Counted from the first letter of the stretch, positions 1 through 8,477 are shown. The stretch: DNA of 33,631 bases from CALCMJ01 sp964475415 (GCA_964475415.1 CAYYWZ010000047.1:1-33631), one strand, 5' to 3'. Made by a program: numbers and translations. Notes: generated from the letters alone by a model not told the origin.

Positions 1-40
1 AATAAAAAAGCCTGAAATAGAATCCTAGATTCCATTTCAG
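1..40 (-). terminator. Intrinsic terminator of the small peptide unit
   Basis: Positions 12-24 pair with 28-40 to make a 13-bp stem with one G-U wobble (on the minus strand) and a 3-nt loop. On the minus strand the stem is followed by GC and then six T residues, the layout of a Rho-independent terminator. The stem starts 29 nt after the stop codon of the 30-residue ORF at 70-162, so the two probably form one short transcription unit. The stem is AT-rich but long. Confidence 0.7.
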
Positions 41-69
41 ACTATTATAGTTTGCAAGTTAATTCTAAC

Positions 70-162
70 TTAAGCGTTAGGTAACAGGTCAAAATAGGAT
101 AAGAAACTGCTTACCGCTGCTGCTGCAACTACTACCAAAAAACTAATGACTAGCGTACTCAT
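70..162 (-). CDS. Putative 30-residue single-span membrane peptide
   Basis: The minus strand from 162 reads ATG and stays open for 30 codons to a TAA at 70-72. The product starts MSTLVISFLVVVAAAAVSSF and ends in LLPNA. Residues about 4-24 are almost entirely hydrophobic, so a single membrane helix is likely. It has no Lys or Arg and one Asp near the C-terminus, so it does not look like a signal peptide or a cationic toxin. No Shine-Dalgarno is visible and an in-frame TAA lies two codons before the ATG. A strong terminator follows, and a repeat-rich leader precedes it. Which protein family, if any, it belongs to I cannot say. It could be a small subunit of a membrane complex, a membrane regulator or a leader peptide. 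Translation is inferred, not shown. Confidence 0.5.
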   Translation of the reverse strand: MSTLVISFLVVVAAAAVSSFLSYFDLLPNA

Positions 163-210
163 AATTTATACATTTTTAAATGTTTAAAAAATAATACTAC
201 ATAATGATAT

Positions 211-435
211 TGCTAATAAAGTTGTAGTATATGATTTCAATTTTCGTCATGGCTTTCCTTAACGATTGCTAATATGGATGATGTTCATAATGATTGCTAA
301 TGCTCGTGTTCAACGATCTACCGCTGAAAGATTGTTTAATGAAATTCTGCTAAAGTAATTTGTTCAAAATAACAATGCTAATGTCAAAACTGTTCAAATT
401 TCATTTATCAATTCGGGTTCTAAATATTTGCTAAT
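211..435. repeat. Alternating TGCTAA / TGTTCA repeat block
   Basis: TGCTAA occurs at 211, 267, 295, 348, 376 and 429, and TGTTCA at 282, 307, 361 and 391. From 267 on the two words strictly alternate. The arrangement TGCTAA, TGTTCA, TGCTAA, TGTTCA at 267-312 recurs at 348-396 with a block period of 81 bp for the TGCTAA words. The sequence between is not conserved. On the minus strand the words are TTAGCA and TGAACA, and they form the leader of the 30-residue peptide gene. The direct orientation argues against hairpins; iterated protein-binding sites or a decayed tandem repeat are both possible. Confidence 0.5.
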
Positions 436-773
436 GCTTTCATTATATCTATATTCAGATCTCTGTATATATAATACTAGAAGAGACCAAAACGTGGCTT
501 ACACATATGTTAAAAAAACTATAAGAAGATAGATTTATAAACACATATAAATAATTATTATATATAATAAATTGACATAAAGTAATTTATTATATTATTA
601 AATAGATTTCCAATACAAGAAAAAAATATAATATTTTCTGAAATTTTATTTTAAAATGTACTCCTATCTAATTCATATTTCAAATTATTTAAATATAAAT
701 TGCTACTCTTTACTTATTTTGGGCTTATTCAAAGTAATTTTATCCACTCAAGTAAAAGACAAGGAGAATCTAA
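436..773. other. AT-rich intergenic region upstream of sbcD
   Basis: No convincing gene is seen here. An all-A/T inverted repeat pairs 562-573 with 584-595 (12 bp, 10-nt loop). The end of the stretch carries AAGGAG at 761-766, a good ribosome binding site for sbcD. A clear promoter could not be picked out; TTATTTTG near 715-722 is a near match to the Bacteroidota -7 box but lacks a well-spaced -33 element. Confidence 0.4.
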
Positions 774-1997
774 ATGAAAATTTTACACACTGCGGATTGG
801 CATATTGGTAAGGTCTTGCATAAACAATCCTTACAAGCAGAGCTAAACCTATTTTTTGACTGGCTACTAGGTATAATAGAAGAAGAGTCTATAAATATAT
901 TATTGATCTCTGGTGATATTTTTGACCTTGCTAATCCATCTGCTAGTGATCGAGCCTTGTACTATGGCTTCTTAAAAAGGTTGGTCTCTCTTAAGCTCAA
1001 AATTATTATCACTGGAGGAAACCATGATGCCGTGGGTCTGTTAAATGCACCAAAAGAAATACTGGCTTCTTTAGATATAAATGTAATAGGAGGCGCCACA
1101 TCAGATATAAGGGACGAACTTATTACAATTAAATCATCTGACGGGTCTTTGTTATTAGACATTGCCGCAGTTCCCTTCCTAAGAGATAAAGATCTGCGAA
1201 ATAAAGAGAGTGATGAAAAATATAAGTCTAGAACTGAAGCTATCAGAGCTGGAATTCATAAACATTATAGAAGTCTCTACGAAATTCATAAAAAAGAGAA
1301 CCCTACAATTCCCATTATAGCTATGGGTCACCTATTTGCAGTAGGAGCAAAGCTCAGCGATAGCGAAAGAGATATACATGTAGGAAATACAGCCTCTGTG
1401 GACGAAAGTATATTCTCAGGATATGAATACGTCGCACTAGGACATATACACAAGCCACAACGTGTGGCTAAAAAAGATCACATCAGATATTCGGGCTCTC
1501 CTATTGCACTAAGTTTTTCAGAAAGAGATGATCAAAAGTGTATCCTTATTATAGAGTTAGAAAATAATAAATTAAAACCTGCAGAGAAAATAGTTGTTCC
1601 TAAATCAAGAGAGCTTAAAAAAATAAAAGGATCCCTAGAAAAAGTAACGCAACAGCTTGCAAGCTATGATCCGAATTACTTATTGAGATCCTTTGTAGAA
1701 ATAGAAGTTCAGGAAGAATCCTTTAGTGCATTAACTTTATCTAAGGTGGAACAACTAAACGAAACCTATGAAGACAATTCGAAATTCTCAATTCTAAAAA
1801 GTAAGACCAGCTTCTCTAAAGGTATGAAAGACACTTCTGATCTATATATAGAAGGAAGCAATATAGAGGATCTGGCACCTAAGGATGTTTTTGATAAACG
1901 CCTAGAACAAGAGGAACTAGACCCTGGAACTCAAGAAAATCTACGAGAAGCTTTTCTCGAATTGCTAGAAAAAGTAGAACAAGCGGAGCAGCTATGA
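774..1997 (+). CDS. sbcD: Nuclease SbcCD subunit D (Mre11-like)
   Basis: This is the metallophosphoesterase subunit of the SbcCD (Mre11-Rad50) complex, a Mn-dependent double-strand exonuclease and hairpin endonuclease acting on DNA ends and palindromes in the cytoplasm. The di-metal motifs are all present: DWHIG at residues 8-12, GDIFD at 47-51, GNHD at 82-85, GH at 185-186 and GHIH at 223-226. At 407 residues it has the usual length; the C-terminal third is the capping and SbcC-binding part. The start is supported by AAGGAG 7 nt upstream, a stronger ribosome binding site than most genes here have. The stop overlaps the sbcC start in an ATGA, so the two are translationally coupled. Confidence 0.96.
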   Translation: MKILHTADWHIGKVLHKQSLQAELNLFFDWLLGIIEEESINILLISGDIFDLANPSASDRALYYGFLKRLVSLKLKIIITGGNHDAVGLLNAPKEILASLDINVIGGATSDIRDELITIKSSDGSLLLDIAAVPFLRDKDLRNKESDEKYKSRTEAIRAGIHKHYRSLYEIHKKENPTIPIIAMGHLFAVGAKLSDSERDIHVGNTASVDESIFSGYEYVALGHIHKPQRVAKKDHIRYSGSPIALSFSERDDQKCILIIELENNKLKPAEKIVVPKSRELKKIKGSLEKVTQQLASYDPNYLLRSFVEIEVQEESFSALTLSKVEQLNETYEDNSKFSILKSKTSFSKGMKDTSDLYIEGSNIEDLAPKDVFDKRLEQEELDPGTQENLREAFLELLEKVEQAEQL

Positions 1998-4900
1998 AGA
2001 TCATAGAAATAAATTTTACAAATATCAATAACCTGAGAGGTACACACAAGGTATCCTTCCAAGAATTACCCCTAAGGGATGTAGGCATCTTTGCAATATT
2101 AGGTCCTACCGGTTCTGGCAAATCGACTTTACTAGATGTCATCACCCTTGCGCTATTCAACGAAATACCAAGATTTAAAAAATCCATTTCTAAAAACGAG
2201 ATGATAACTCAGGGATCTGTCATAACACATCATACAGATGATGCTCAGGCTAGCATACATTACGAGATTAATGGCCAGAGCTATATATCAAAATGGTCTG
2301 TTAGTAAAACAAAAAAAGGAAAACTCAAAGACTACGAGATGACGCTCCAAAAAGGAGATGGTCAGTATTATGATTTAAAAAAATCTGAAGTACCTAAAAA
2401 GAATGAATCTATCATAGGACTAAAGTATGATCAGTTTGTCAAAGCAATCATTCTTTCTCAAGGAGAATTTTCTAAATTTCTAAAAGCTGATAAAAATGAG
2501 AGAGGCCAACTCTTAGAAAATCTAACGGGTACACATATCTATAGAAAGATAGGAGAACAAGCCTTCCTAAAACATAGAGAAGTAAAAGCTTCAGTCGATG
2601 ATCAGTTGCAGAGAATGGAGGAGATTGTGATACTTACTGAAGAGGATCGAACAGAACTAACTAAGAAAATAAAAGAAAAAGAAGAGGAGCAAGTCCGTTT
2701 GGATAAAAACATAGAGGTTCTAAGAAAACAAAAGACTATAAAAGAGAGTCTAAATAAACTTACCAAGAATCTACAGGATAAAAATAATGAAGAAAAAATT
2801 CTAAATATTAAAATTGAAAAATTCTCATCTAAACTGCTAAAGCTACAACAACATGAAAAAGTATTGCCGCTAAAATCTGATATAGATGCCTACAAACAAA
2901 CAAAAGTTATTGCCCATAAAACCAAAGAAAACTTAGAGAATTACCAAGCAGAAATGAAACATGCGGAGGAGGGACTACATAATACTATTCGTAAGATGAG
3001 TGTACTTACTAAGAAACCTGTCAACAAGGATAACTTCAAAAATGTTATGACAGCGTTCGAAGACAATGTAAAAAAACTTGTTAATGAGAGAGACAACAAT
3101 AAACTTAAAGGTGAAGACCTAAGAAAAAGGATAAATGATTTAAAATCTGAATATACCTACCCTCTGTCACAGCATCCTGATCAAGCCCTAAACGAACTTC
3201 TTATACAAGAAGAGGATAAAAAAAATATCATCAAAAAGGCTGGAATAAATACAGAAAGTGATATAAAAACAAATACTAATCATCTTTCTAATCTAAAGAG
3301 ATCAAGGGAGAATTATCAAGCCCTTAATAATCTAAGTCTATCAAAAGTCGAATTTCAAAAAAATATATTAGCAAAGGAAGCAGAAATAAAAGAACTCAAA
3401 CCACTTATCAAGAAAGCGTCAGAAACACTTCATGACACAGAGGTAAAACTAAAGGATAAGATCCAAATAGAAACCCTTTTACAAAAACAAATGGAAGACG
3501 CTCTGAAAATTGCATCTTTAGAAAAGCATAGACATAACCTTAGTGATGGCGAGGCTTGCCCATTATGTGGATCAACAGAACATCCCTACACTTCTCATCT
3601 GCCAGAGAAAAAACAAAGTGAAATATCCAAAGAAATCGCAGCTGCTAAATCTGAGGTCAATAAAATCAGAGAGCTGAAATCTACATTGACAGAACAAAAA
3701 TCATCTGCCGAAACAAAACTAGAACTGAACATAAGAGATGTATCACTGCTCAAAAAGAATGAAAAAACAAAAGAAGAAGAAATAAAACACTTGCTAGAAG
3801 ACCATCCTGAACTTAGTGCTAATAGGGATAATATAGAAACTATACTAGAGGAACTCTCAGAAAAAATAGTACTTCTAGAGGCTGCCATAGAAGCATTGAG
3901 AGAGATGAAGCAAATACAAGCACTTCGCAAAGAACATCAAGAATTAAAATCTATAATTATTATACACAAGGAAATAGTTGCCAAGAAAAACGAACTATAC
4001 GAAGGAGACAATCCATCTGATGAGTGCAATGAGCTACAGGATAGTTTCACTAATTTTGACAAAAGTATTGACGAGAATAATAAAGCTATTTCTAGAGAAA
4101 CTAAAGATTTAGTCCGAGCAAATGATCTATTAGATCTTGCTAGTGTAAAGCTTACTCCGCATCTAAGTTTATTAGATATTAATTCAATAGAAGAACTGAG
4201 TAATTTACTACTAGACAATACAACACTAAGTGCTTACAAAGAGGAGGAAACAAGCATAAATAAATCTACCAATAAAGTAAAAACAGAAATAGAAACTTTC
4301 AGAAATCAAATCAATGAATTAAAGAGTAATGATATAAGCAGAATCCTTTTGTCAGGAATAATTGACGAGTTAGATAAGAAACAAATAACACGAGATAATC
4401 TTATAAAAGAAACTCAAGACATCAAGGCAAAGATAAAACTAGACGAAGAGAATCAACTTAAGAAAAATAAAAAGGAAGAAGAGATAAGCAAGTTACAGAA
4501 AGAGCTTGGAAAATGGGCCTTACTAAATAAATTGATTGGAGATAGCCTAGGAAATAAATTCTCCAATTTTGCTCAGGGACTAACCCTGCAAAATCTTCTA
4601 GTCTATACCAACAAAAGACTTAAGTATCTATCAGATAGATATATCCTAGATAAGCCTGTAGACGATGGCCCGCTAAGAGTAGTTGATTTATACCAAGGCA
4701 ATATAGAGAGAGGTGTCAATACCTTGTCTGGAGGAGAAACTTTCCTTATAAGTTTAGCACTAGCGCTAAGTCTATCTGATATGGCCTCTAGGAATGTTTC
4801 CTTAGACAGTCTATTTATAGATGAAGGCTTTGGCACATTAGATCAGGAAACCTTAGAAATCGCGCTGAATACCTTAGAAAAATTGCAATCAGAAAGCCAG

Positions 4901-5011
4901 AAAACGGTAGGCGTTATTTCTCATGTCGAGGCTCTGAAAGAAAGGATAAATGTGCAAATTCTTCTAGAGAAAAATGCTCAGGGTTATAGTAAGTTGAAAA
5001 TTGTTTCTTAA
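1994..5011 (+). CDS. sbcC: Nuclease SbcCD subunit C (Rad50-like ATPase)
   Basis: This is the SMC-like ATPase that dimerises with SbcD to tether and process DNA ends. Its 1005 residues have the standard order: Walker A GPTGSGKST at 37-45, a Q-loop region near SQGEFSKFL at about 154-162, a long first coiled coil, the zinc hook CPLC at 522-525, a second coiled coil, the ABC signature LSGGE at 911-915 and Walker B LFIDE at 940-944 followed by GFGTLD. All catalytic motifs are intact. It overlaps sbcD by 4 nt. The coiled coils are rich in Lys, Glu and Leu, as expected. The gene ends only 5 nt from the end of the convergent M50-like gene, so there is no room for a separate terminator. Confidence 0.96.
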   Translation: MKIIEINFTNINNLRGTHKVSFQELPLRDVGIFAILGPTGSGKSTLLDVITLALFNEIPRFKKSISKNEMITQGSVITHHTDDAQASIHYEINGQSYISKWSVSKTKKGKLKDYEMTLQKGDGQYYDLKKSEVPKKNESIIGLKYDQFVKAIILSQGEFSKFLKADKNERGQLLENLTGTHIYRKIGEQAFLKHREVKASVDDQLQRMEEIVILTEEDRTELTKKIKEKEEEQVRLDKNIEVLRKQKTIKESLNKLTKNLQDKNNEEKILNIKIEKFSSKLLKLQQHEKVLPLKSDIDAYKQTKVIAHKTKENLENYQAEMKHAEEGLHNTIRKMSVLTKKPVNKDNFKNVMTAFEDNVKKLVNERDNNKLKGEDLRKRINDLKSEYTYPLSQHPDQALNELLIQEEDKKNIIKKAGINTESDIKTNTNHLSNLKRSRENYQALNNLSLSKVEFQKNILAKEAEIKELKPLIKKASETLHDTEVKLKDKIQIETLLQKQMEDALKIASLEKHRHNLSDGEACPLCGSTEHPYTSHLPEKKQSEISKEIAAAKSEVNKIRELKSTLTEQKSSAETKLELNIRDVSLLKKNEKTKEEEIKHLLEDHPELSANRDNIETILEELSEKIVLLEAAIEALREMKQIQALRKEHQELKSIIIIHKEIVAKKNELYEGDNPSDECNELQDSFTNFDKSIDENNKAISRETKDLVRANDLLDLASVKLTPHLSLLDINSIEELSNLLLDNTTLSAYKEEETSINKSTNKVKTEIETFRNQINELKSNDISRILLSGIIDELDKKQITRDNLIKETQDIKAKIKLDEENQLKKNKKEEEISKLQKELGKWALLNKLIGDSLGNKFSNFAQGLTLQNLLVYTNKRLKYLSDRYILDKPVDDGPLRVVDLYQGNIERGVNTLSGGETFLISLALALSLSDMASRNVSLDSLFIDEGFGTLDQETLEIALNTLEKLQSESQKTVGVISHVEALKERINVQILLEKNAQGYSKLKIVS

Positions 5012-5016
5012 TAAAA

Positions 5017-5874
5017 TTATTTAGACATCTCTTTTTTCATCCACTTGACTATGGAAGCAGGAATATCTTCTTCGAGGGCTTTCATTTTAGAAAATAGATC
5101 TGGCTCTATTTCTCGTCCTTTATCTTTTAAGTATTTCCACTTGTAATATAGGCCGATATACTTCATAAAGACTTTTTCGTCTTGCTGTATTACATCTATT
5201 TTCTTGACATCCATATCAGCAAGAGAAGATCTACTTGCCAGCAAACCGGTAGCTTCCATTAGAGCTGCTTCTATTTCACTTTCTATACCTCCTGATCTTA
5301 ATCGTTGGTATCTTTTTCTATCTGTGTAGAAGATACCTGTAGAAGACGGAATAGTTGTAGCTAAGAATATCCCTATTGACATAAAGCCTGTAACAACAGT
5401 GAAGAAAGAATATGGAGGGGCGAAGAAAGGTAATAAAATAAAACAGAGAAAGGATAAGAGAATAGATGCTAAGGGACCCGCTATGATTATCTTAGACATA
5501 ATATCTATATTTCTAGGATCATGCTTTCTTGGACCAGTTGCTGCAACACCTCCAAAATATGCCCATTCTTTATTTAAATATATTTCTACTTTCCCATCCT
5601 CGTTCCTGCGCATTCCGAAAAAACCAATCACAAAAAGCTGGAAACTGAATCCTAACAACAAGCCAGTCAGCAAATGTCCTAATTCATGAAATAACATAAC
5701 TATCAGATAAACTACTAATAAGCCAAGGATTACAACCCACTTGTTTGTATCGTCAGGGAGCATAGAACTCATCACTTCCTTGTCGACAAAATTTTTCAAT
5801 AGATATCCTAAAGCTACTCCGCCCAATACAGAAAGTGAGAGAATTAATATCATTGATTTTACTTTCTTTGACAT
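5017..5874 (-). CDS. M50-like membrane zinc metalloprotease
   Basis: The protein has 285 residues and several membrane spans: one at the N-terminus, one at about 47-62 that runs into the zinc motif HELGH at 63-67, and more in the second half. A second motif, GPLAS, about 70 residues downstream, fits the second metal-ligand segment of site-2-protease-like enzymes, though the canonical NPDG is not seen. Such proteins cleave or bind substrates in the membrane, and some relatives have no known substrate. Its start lies 4 nt after the stop of the upstream 230-residue gene, so the pair is one operon. The soluble C-terminal 90 residues are charged and not recognised. Substrate unknown. Confidence 0.75.
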   Translation of the reverse strand: MSKKVKSMILILSLSVLGGVALGYLLKNFVDKEVMSSMLPDDTNKWVVILGLLVVYLIVMLFHELGHLLTGLLLGFSFQLFVIGFFGMRRNEDGKVEIYLNKEWAYFGGVAATGPRKHDPRNIDIMSKIIIAGPLASILLSFLCFILLPFFAPPYSFFTVVTGFMSIGIFLATTIPSSTGIFYTDRKRYQRLRSGGIESEIEAALMEATGLLASRSSLADMDVKKIDVIQQDEKVFMKYIGLYYKWKYLKDKGREIEPDLFSKMKALEEDIPASIVKWMKKEMSK

Positions 5875-5878
5875 CTTA

Positions 5879-6571
5879 TTATTCTATTCCATATTCAGAT
5901 TGGGTACAGCACCAGTAAAAATCATGTACTAACATCATGCAGGGATCTTTGTAGAACTCATCCCCTTCTAATTTCTTACCATGAATTTCTAGGAGTTCCT
6001 CATCTTTCACAAGAATCTTATACAGGCCTTGCATCAGCTTAAAAAATCTACCAATTTCGAATTCAGCAGGAACATCCTGAGTTTCTAACTTGACCATCAT
6101 TTTCTTAAAGGGCTTGTAGTCGAAGACACAATATTTTTGTGGATATTTCAGAGCAAGGTATACAGAAAGAATCCTAAAATCATCATGATAATGACGATCT
6201 GCTTTTCTATCGAACTTGATTAACTCCGGTAAGAGTTGGTCACAATGAAAAGAAAATCTATCCATACGAAGAATAACCTCTAAATTTTCGTTAAACAAAT
6301 CTCGAAATGCATCTCTTGTGAACTCTGGATTAGATTTAAAATACTTAAGCATTACTGACTTAGGAGAATTCTTACTACCCTTCCATAGCTGCGCAGAATA
6401 TATACTAGAGAGTGAATTCTTATACATAGACCTAAGATCTTCCGCTCCTAGGTTCCAATGGGTCTGAAAATTAGTAACACACTCCCACTTATAAGCCTCA
6501 TAATATGGAGTTTCTGAACTTAGAAGCGCTTTGTATTTTTCTATATATTCCTTTATCAAGTGTACCTTCAT
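5879..6571 (-). CDS. Stand-alone McrB N-terminal-like domain protein
   Basis: The product has 230 residues, is soluble and lacks a signal peptide. The N-terminal stretch (YKALLSSETPYYEAYKWECV) and the middle stretch YHDDFRILSVYLALKYPQKY resemble the N-terminal region that precedes the AAA+ GTPase/ATPase in Bacteroidota McrB-like proteins. Here no Walker motifs follow: the protein ends after the domain. The resemblance is from memory of family patterns and is not computed. It is first in a two-gene unit with the M50-like protease (4-nt gap). A role in nucleic acid recognition would follow from the McrB comparison but is speculative, since a membrane protease partner is unexpected for that. Confidence 0.45.
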   Translation of the reverse strand: MKVHLIKEYIEKYKALLSSETPYYEAYKWECVTNFQTHWNLGAEDLRSMYKNSLSSIYSAQLWKGSKNSPKSVMLKYFKSNPEFTRDAFRDLFNENLEVILRMDRFSFHCDQLLPELIKFDRKADRHYHDDFRILSVYLALKYPQKYCVFDYKPFKKMMVKLETQDVPAEFEIGRFFKLMQGLYKILVKDEELLEIHGKKLEGDEFYKDPCMMLVHDFYWCCTQSEYGIE

Positions 6572-6682
6572 ATCCTACAAAATCATTAATAATTTTCCAA
6601 ACTTAGATAAATTCTAGTAAGTCTATAGTTTTATAATTGAGTTGATTACTAGACTAACAAACATAAGACGTTGTTTCGGGAG

Positions 6683-6690
6683 CAAAGTTG
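6683..6690 (-). promoter_or_regulatory. Candidate -7 box for the 230-residue gene and protease unit
   Basis: On the minus strand the sequence is CAACTTTG, a one-base departure from the Bacteroidota -7 consensus TANNTTTG. It lies about 110 nt before the start at 6571 and points at that gene. A clear TTTG -33 element at the expected distance is not obvious, so the call rests on the -7 box and its position. Confidence 0.35.
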
Positions 6691-6779
6691 CGGAAATCTT
6701 TTTAATTAGCTATGCTTCTTTTATACAATAATTACAATGAGTTATTTCTGTAGTATGTAAATTATAAAACAACTTAGGC

Positions 6780-7688
6780 CTATAATTTTTTTAGTTTTCT
6801 AGGCTTATTCATATTGATAAAGTATACTCCTATAAGTAGTATCCCTGATGCTATCATAGACTGAGTTGTTATGACTTCGTTTCTAAAATAAAACCCCAAT
6901 ATCATAGCTACTATAGGATTTACATAAGTACTTGTAGCTACCTTCTCTGGTGAAACATGTTGTAGTAAAAAATTAAAGGAGGTAAAGGCAATGACAGATC
7001 CAAAAACTACAAGATAAGCAAGAGAATACCAGGCAGTAGAACTTATTCCGCGCCAGTCAATCGTTAAATCCTCTATAAACAAACTTATAGTAATCAAGGA
7101 TAGACCACCTACCAGCATCTGTATAGCTGAGTTAGTAAAATAAGACTTAGGCATATCCACCTTACTTGTAAAAATACTAGCAATACCCCAGCCTACAAGG
7201 CACAAAAATACAACTGCTAATCCAAAAACCTGGCCTTGCTGACTCACCAGAGCAGACTGAGATACGAGTAGGTAAACTCCTAATATACCAAGAACTACTC
7301 CAATCCAAGTTTTAAGGGGTAGTGGCTTCTTATCATACATCCACATCATCAATATCATGACTAAGGGTTGCGCAGAAATCAATAAAGCCGCAAAACCAGA
7401 ATCTAAAAATTGTAAAGCCCAGCTTACTCCACCGTTCCCTATGGTTAAGAATAAGGTTCCAGCAATCATTGCATTTTTTATTTGTTTTCTAGTAACTGCC
7501 TTGTATTGTCTGAAAACAGCACGCAAGAAAAATATAAGTAAGGAGGCTAGCAGAAATCTACAACCCGCCATAAAAAACGGAGGAATCTCTTCTACTGCAT
7601 AGGCAACACATAGATAGGTGGAACCCCAAATAAAGTAAATAGAGAGGAAAGCTAGAATGATAAATAAGGTCTTCTTGTTTTCGATAAT
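6780..7688 (-). CDS. EamA/DMT-family transporter with a non-ATG start
   Basis: This is a ten-helix drug/metabolite transporter, a family that exports small metabolites or drugs across the inner membrane. The first in-frame ATG (7571) would remove the first helix. Upstream of it the frame stays open from 7739 and encodes the conserved first segment, TLFIILAFLSIYFIWGSTY, typical of EamA proteins. No ATG, GTG or TTG occurs in that part. The only plausible starts are ATT at 7688 or ATC at 7685, preceded by AAGGAG at 7705-7700. With ATT the product is 302 residues, the usual family size. A substitution in the start codon or a sequencing error are alternatives. The substrate cannot be told from sequence. 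Confidence 0.8.
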   Translation of the reverse strand: MIENKKTLFIILAFLSIYFIWGSTYLCVAYAVEEIPPFFMAGCRFLLASLLIFFLRAVFRQYKAVTRKQIKNAMIAGTLFLTIGNGGVSWALQFLDSGFAALLISAQPLVMILMMWMYDKKPLPLKTWIGVVLGILGVYLLVSQSALVSQQGQVFGLAVVFLCLVGWGIASIFTSKVDMPKSYFTNSAIQMLVGGLSLITISLFIEDLTIDWRGISSTAWYSLAYLVVFGSVIAFTSFNFLLQHVSPEKVATSTYVNPIVAMILGFYFRNEVITTQSMIASGILLIGVYFINMNKPRKLKKL

Positions 7689-7706
7689 ATCCTGGTTTTC
7701 TCCTTC

Positions 7707-7722
7707 GATCGTTACAACGATC
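7707..7722. promoter_or_regulatory. Perfect palindrome at the head of the DMT gene
   Basis: GATCGTT and AACGATC form 7-bp perfect arms around a 2-nt centre. The site lies just before the ribosome binding sequence of the DMT transporter. A candidate -7 box, TCAATTTG on the minus strand (7736-7729), would put the transcript start at about the outer edge of the palindrome. Position and symmetry fit an operator for a dimeric repressor; a short hairpin in the leader is the alternative. Confidence 0.35.
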
Positions 7723-7798
7723 TTAATGCAAATTGAAGATTAAATAATTTCTAGAGATTAGATCTATTTTGAAGCTTAATTTGAAAAACAATATTTTC

Positions 7799-8197
7799 TT
7801 ACACTTGAACAAAATATACGTCTGTCTCATTTCTTGCTATCTTCTGGACAGCAAAACCTCCTGACTGTGGGATGACTTCTAGTAAATCAAAAAATTTACA
7901 TGAAGAAGGTAGTCCTCCAAATATAAGCGTGAAGACATAAGAAGAACCCGCCTGAACTTCTAACCATTCCGGATACATACTTATTTTCTCAGCAAAGAGC
8001 AGTTTGCTTTGGTGAGAAGAATGAAGATCAAATAGAAAGGTCGATGGCCATATACGTATATAACTACTATAACTTGCCGGAGCTTTACAAAGACAGTGAA
8101 CAATCACTTGGCCCATTTCGTCCGTTTCCATGGCTAACTCCTTTAGCAGATCTGGATCTATACTTATTTTGGGATTTTTAATAATTGTAGAGCTCAT
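7799..8197 (-). CDS. Conserved hypothetical protein, 132 residues
   Basis: No signal peptide or membrane segment is seen. The middle carries IRIWPSTFLFD and the C-terminal half carries FTLIFGGLPSSCKFFDL followed by IPQSGGF and RNETDVYFV. I recognise this as a pattern that recurs in uncharacterised Bacteroidota proteins, apparently a small beta-rich domain, but I know no function for it. It stands alone: the DMT gene starts about 110 bp downstream on the same strand and the next upstream gene is divergent. Confidence 0.65.
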   Translation of the reverse strand: MSSTIIKNPKISIDPDLLKELAMETDEMGQVIVHCLCKAPASYSSYIRIWPSTFLFDLHSSHQSKLLFAEKISMYPEWLEVQAGSSYVFTLIFGGLPSSCKFFDLLEVIPQSGGFAVQKIARNETDVYFVQV

Positions 8198-8477
8198 AGA
8201 AAAAAAGACTAATAGTTATATTTTTTACATTTCAGTCATCAAAACAGGAAGGAGTTTATTTTTCTACAAATATAAAGAATAGCTAATAACCAAGTAACAT
8301 AAGCCGAATCAAATTAAGTCTCGTGCAACGTTATGGCCATTTAGGACGTATTACTAATAGAAACTAATTTCTAGGCGACCCAACTTTTTTACTTAACATT
8401 CCGTCTATCTAAGTAGTTTACTTATTACAATACTTATAATTTCACTCATTTTGCATTAACCACGAAAAATTAACAAA

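Noticed and set aside
211..435. Possible CRISPR array
   Set aside because: The conserved words are only 6-8 nt, the spacing is uneven and no cas gene is near; true repeats would be over 20 nt and near identical.
562..595. 12-bp inverted repeat of only A and T
   Set aside because: The surrounding sequence is nearly pure A/T, so such a repeat is likely by chance, and there is no T-run or gene end for a terminator.
3595..3930. Long minus-strand ORF within sbcC
   Set aside because: It is a Ser-rich reverse-strand shadow of the sbcC coiled coil, which has all its motifs in the plus frame.
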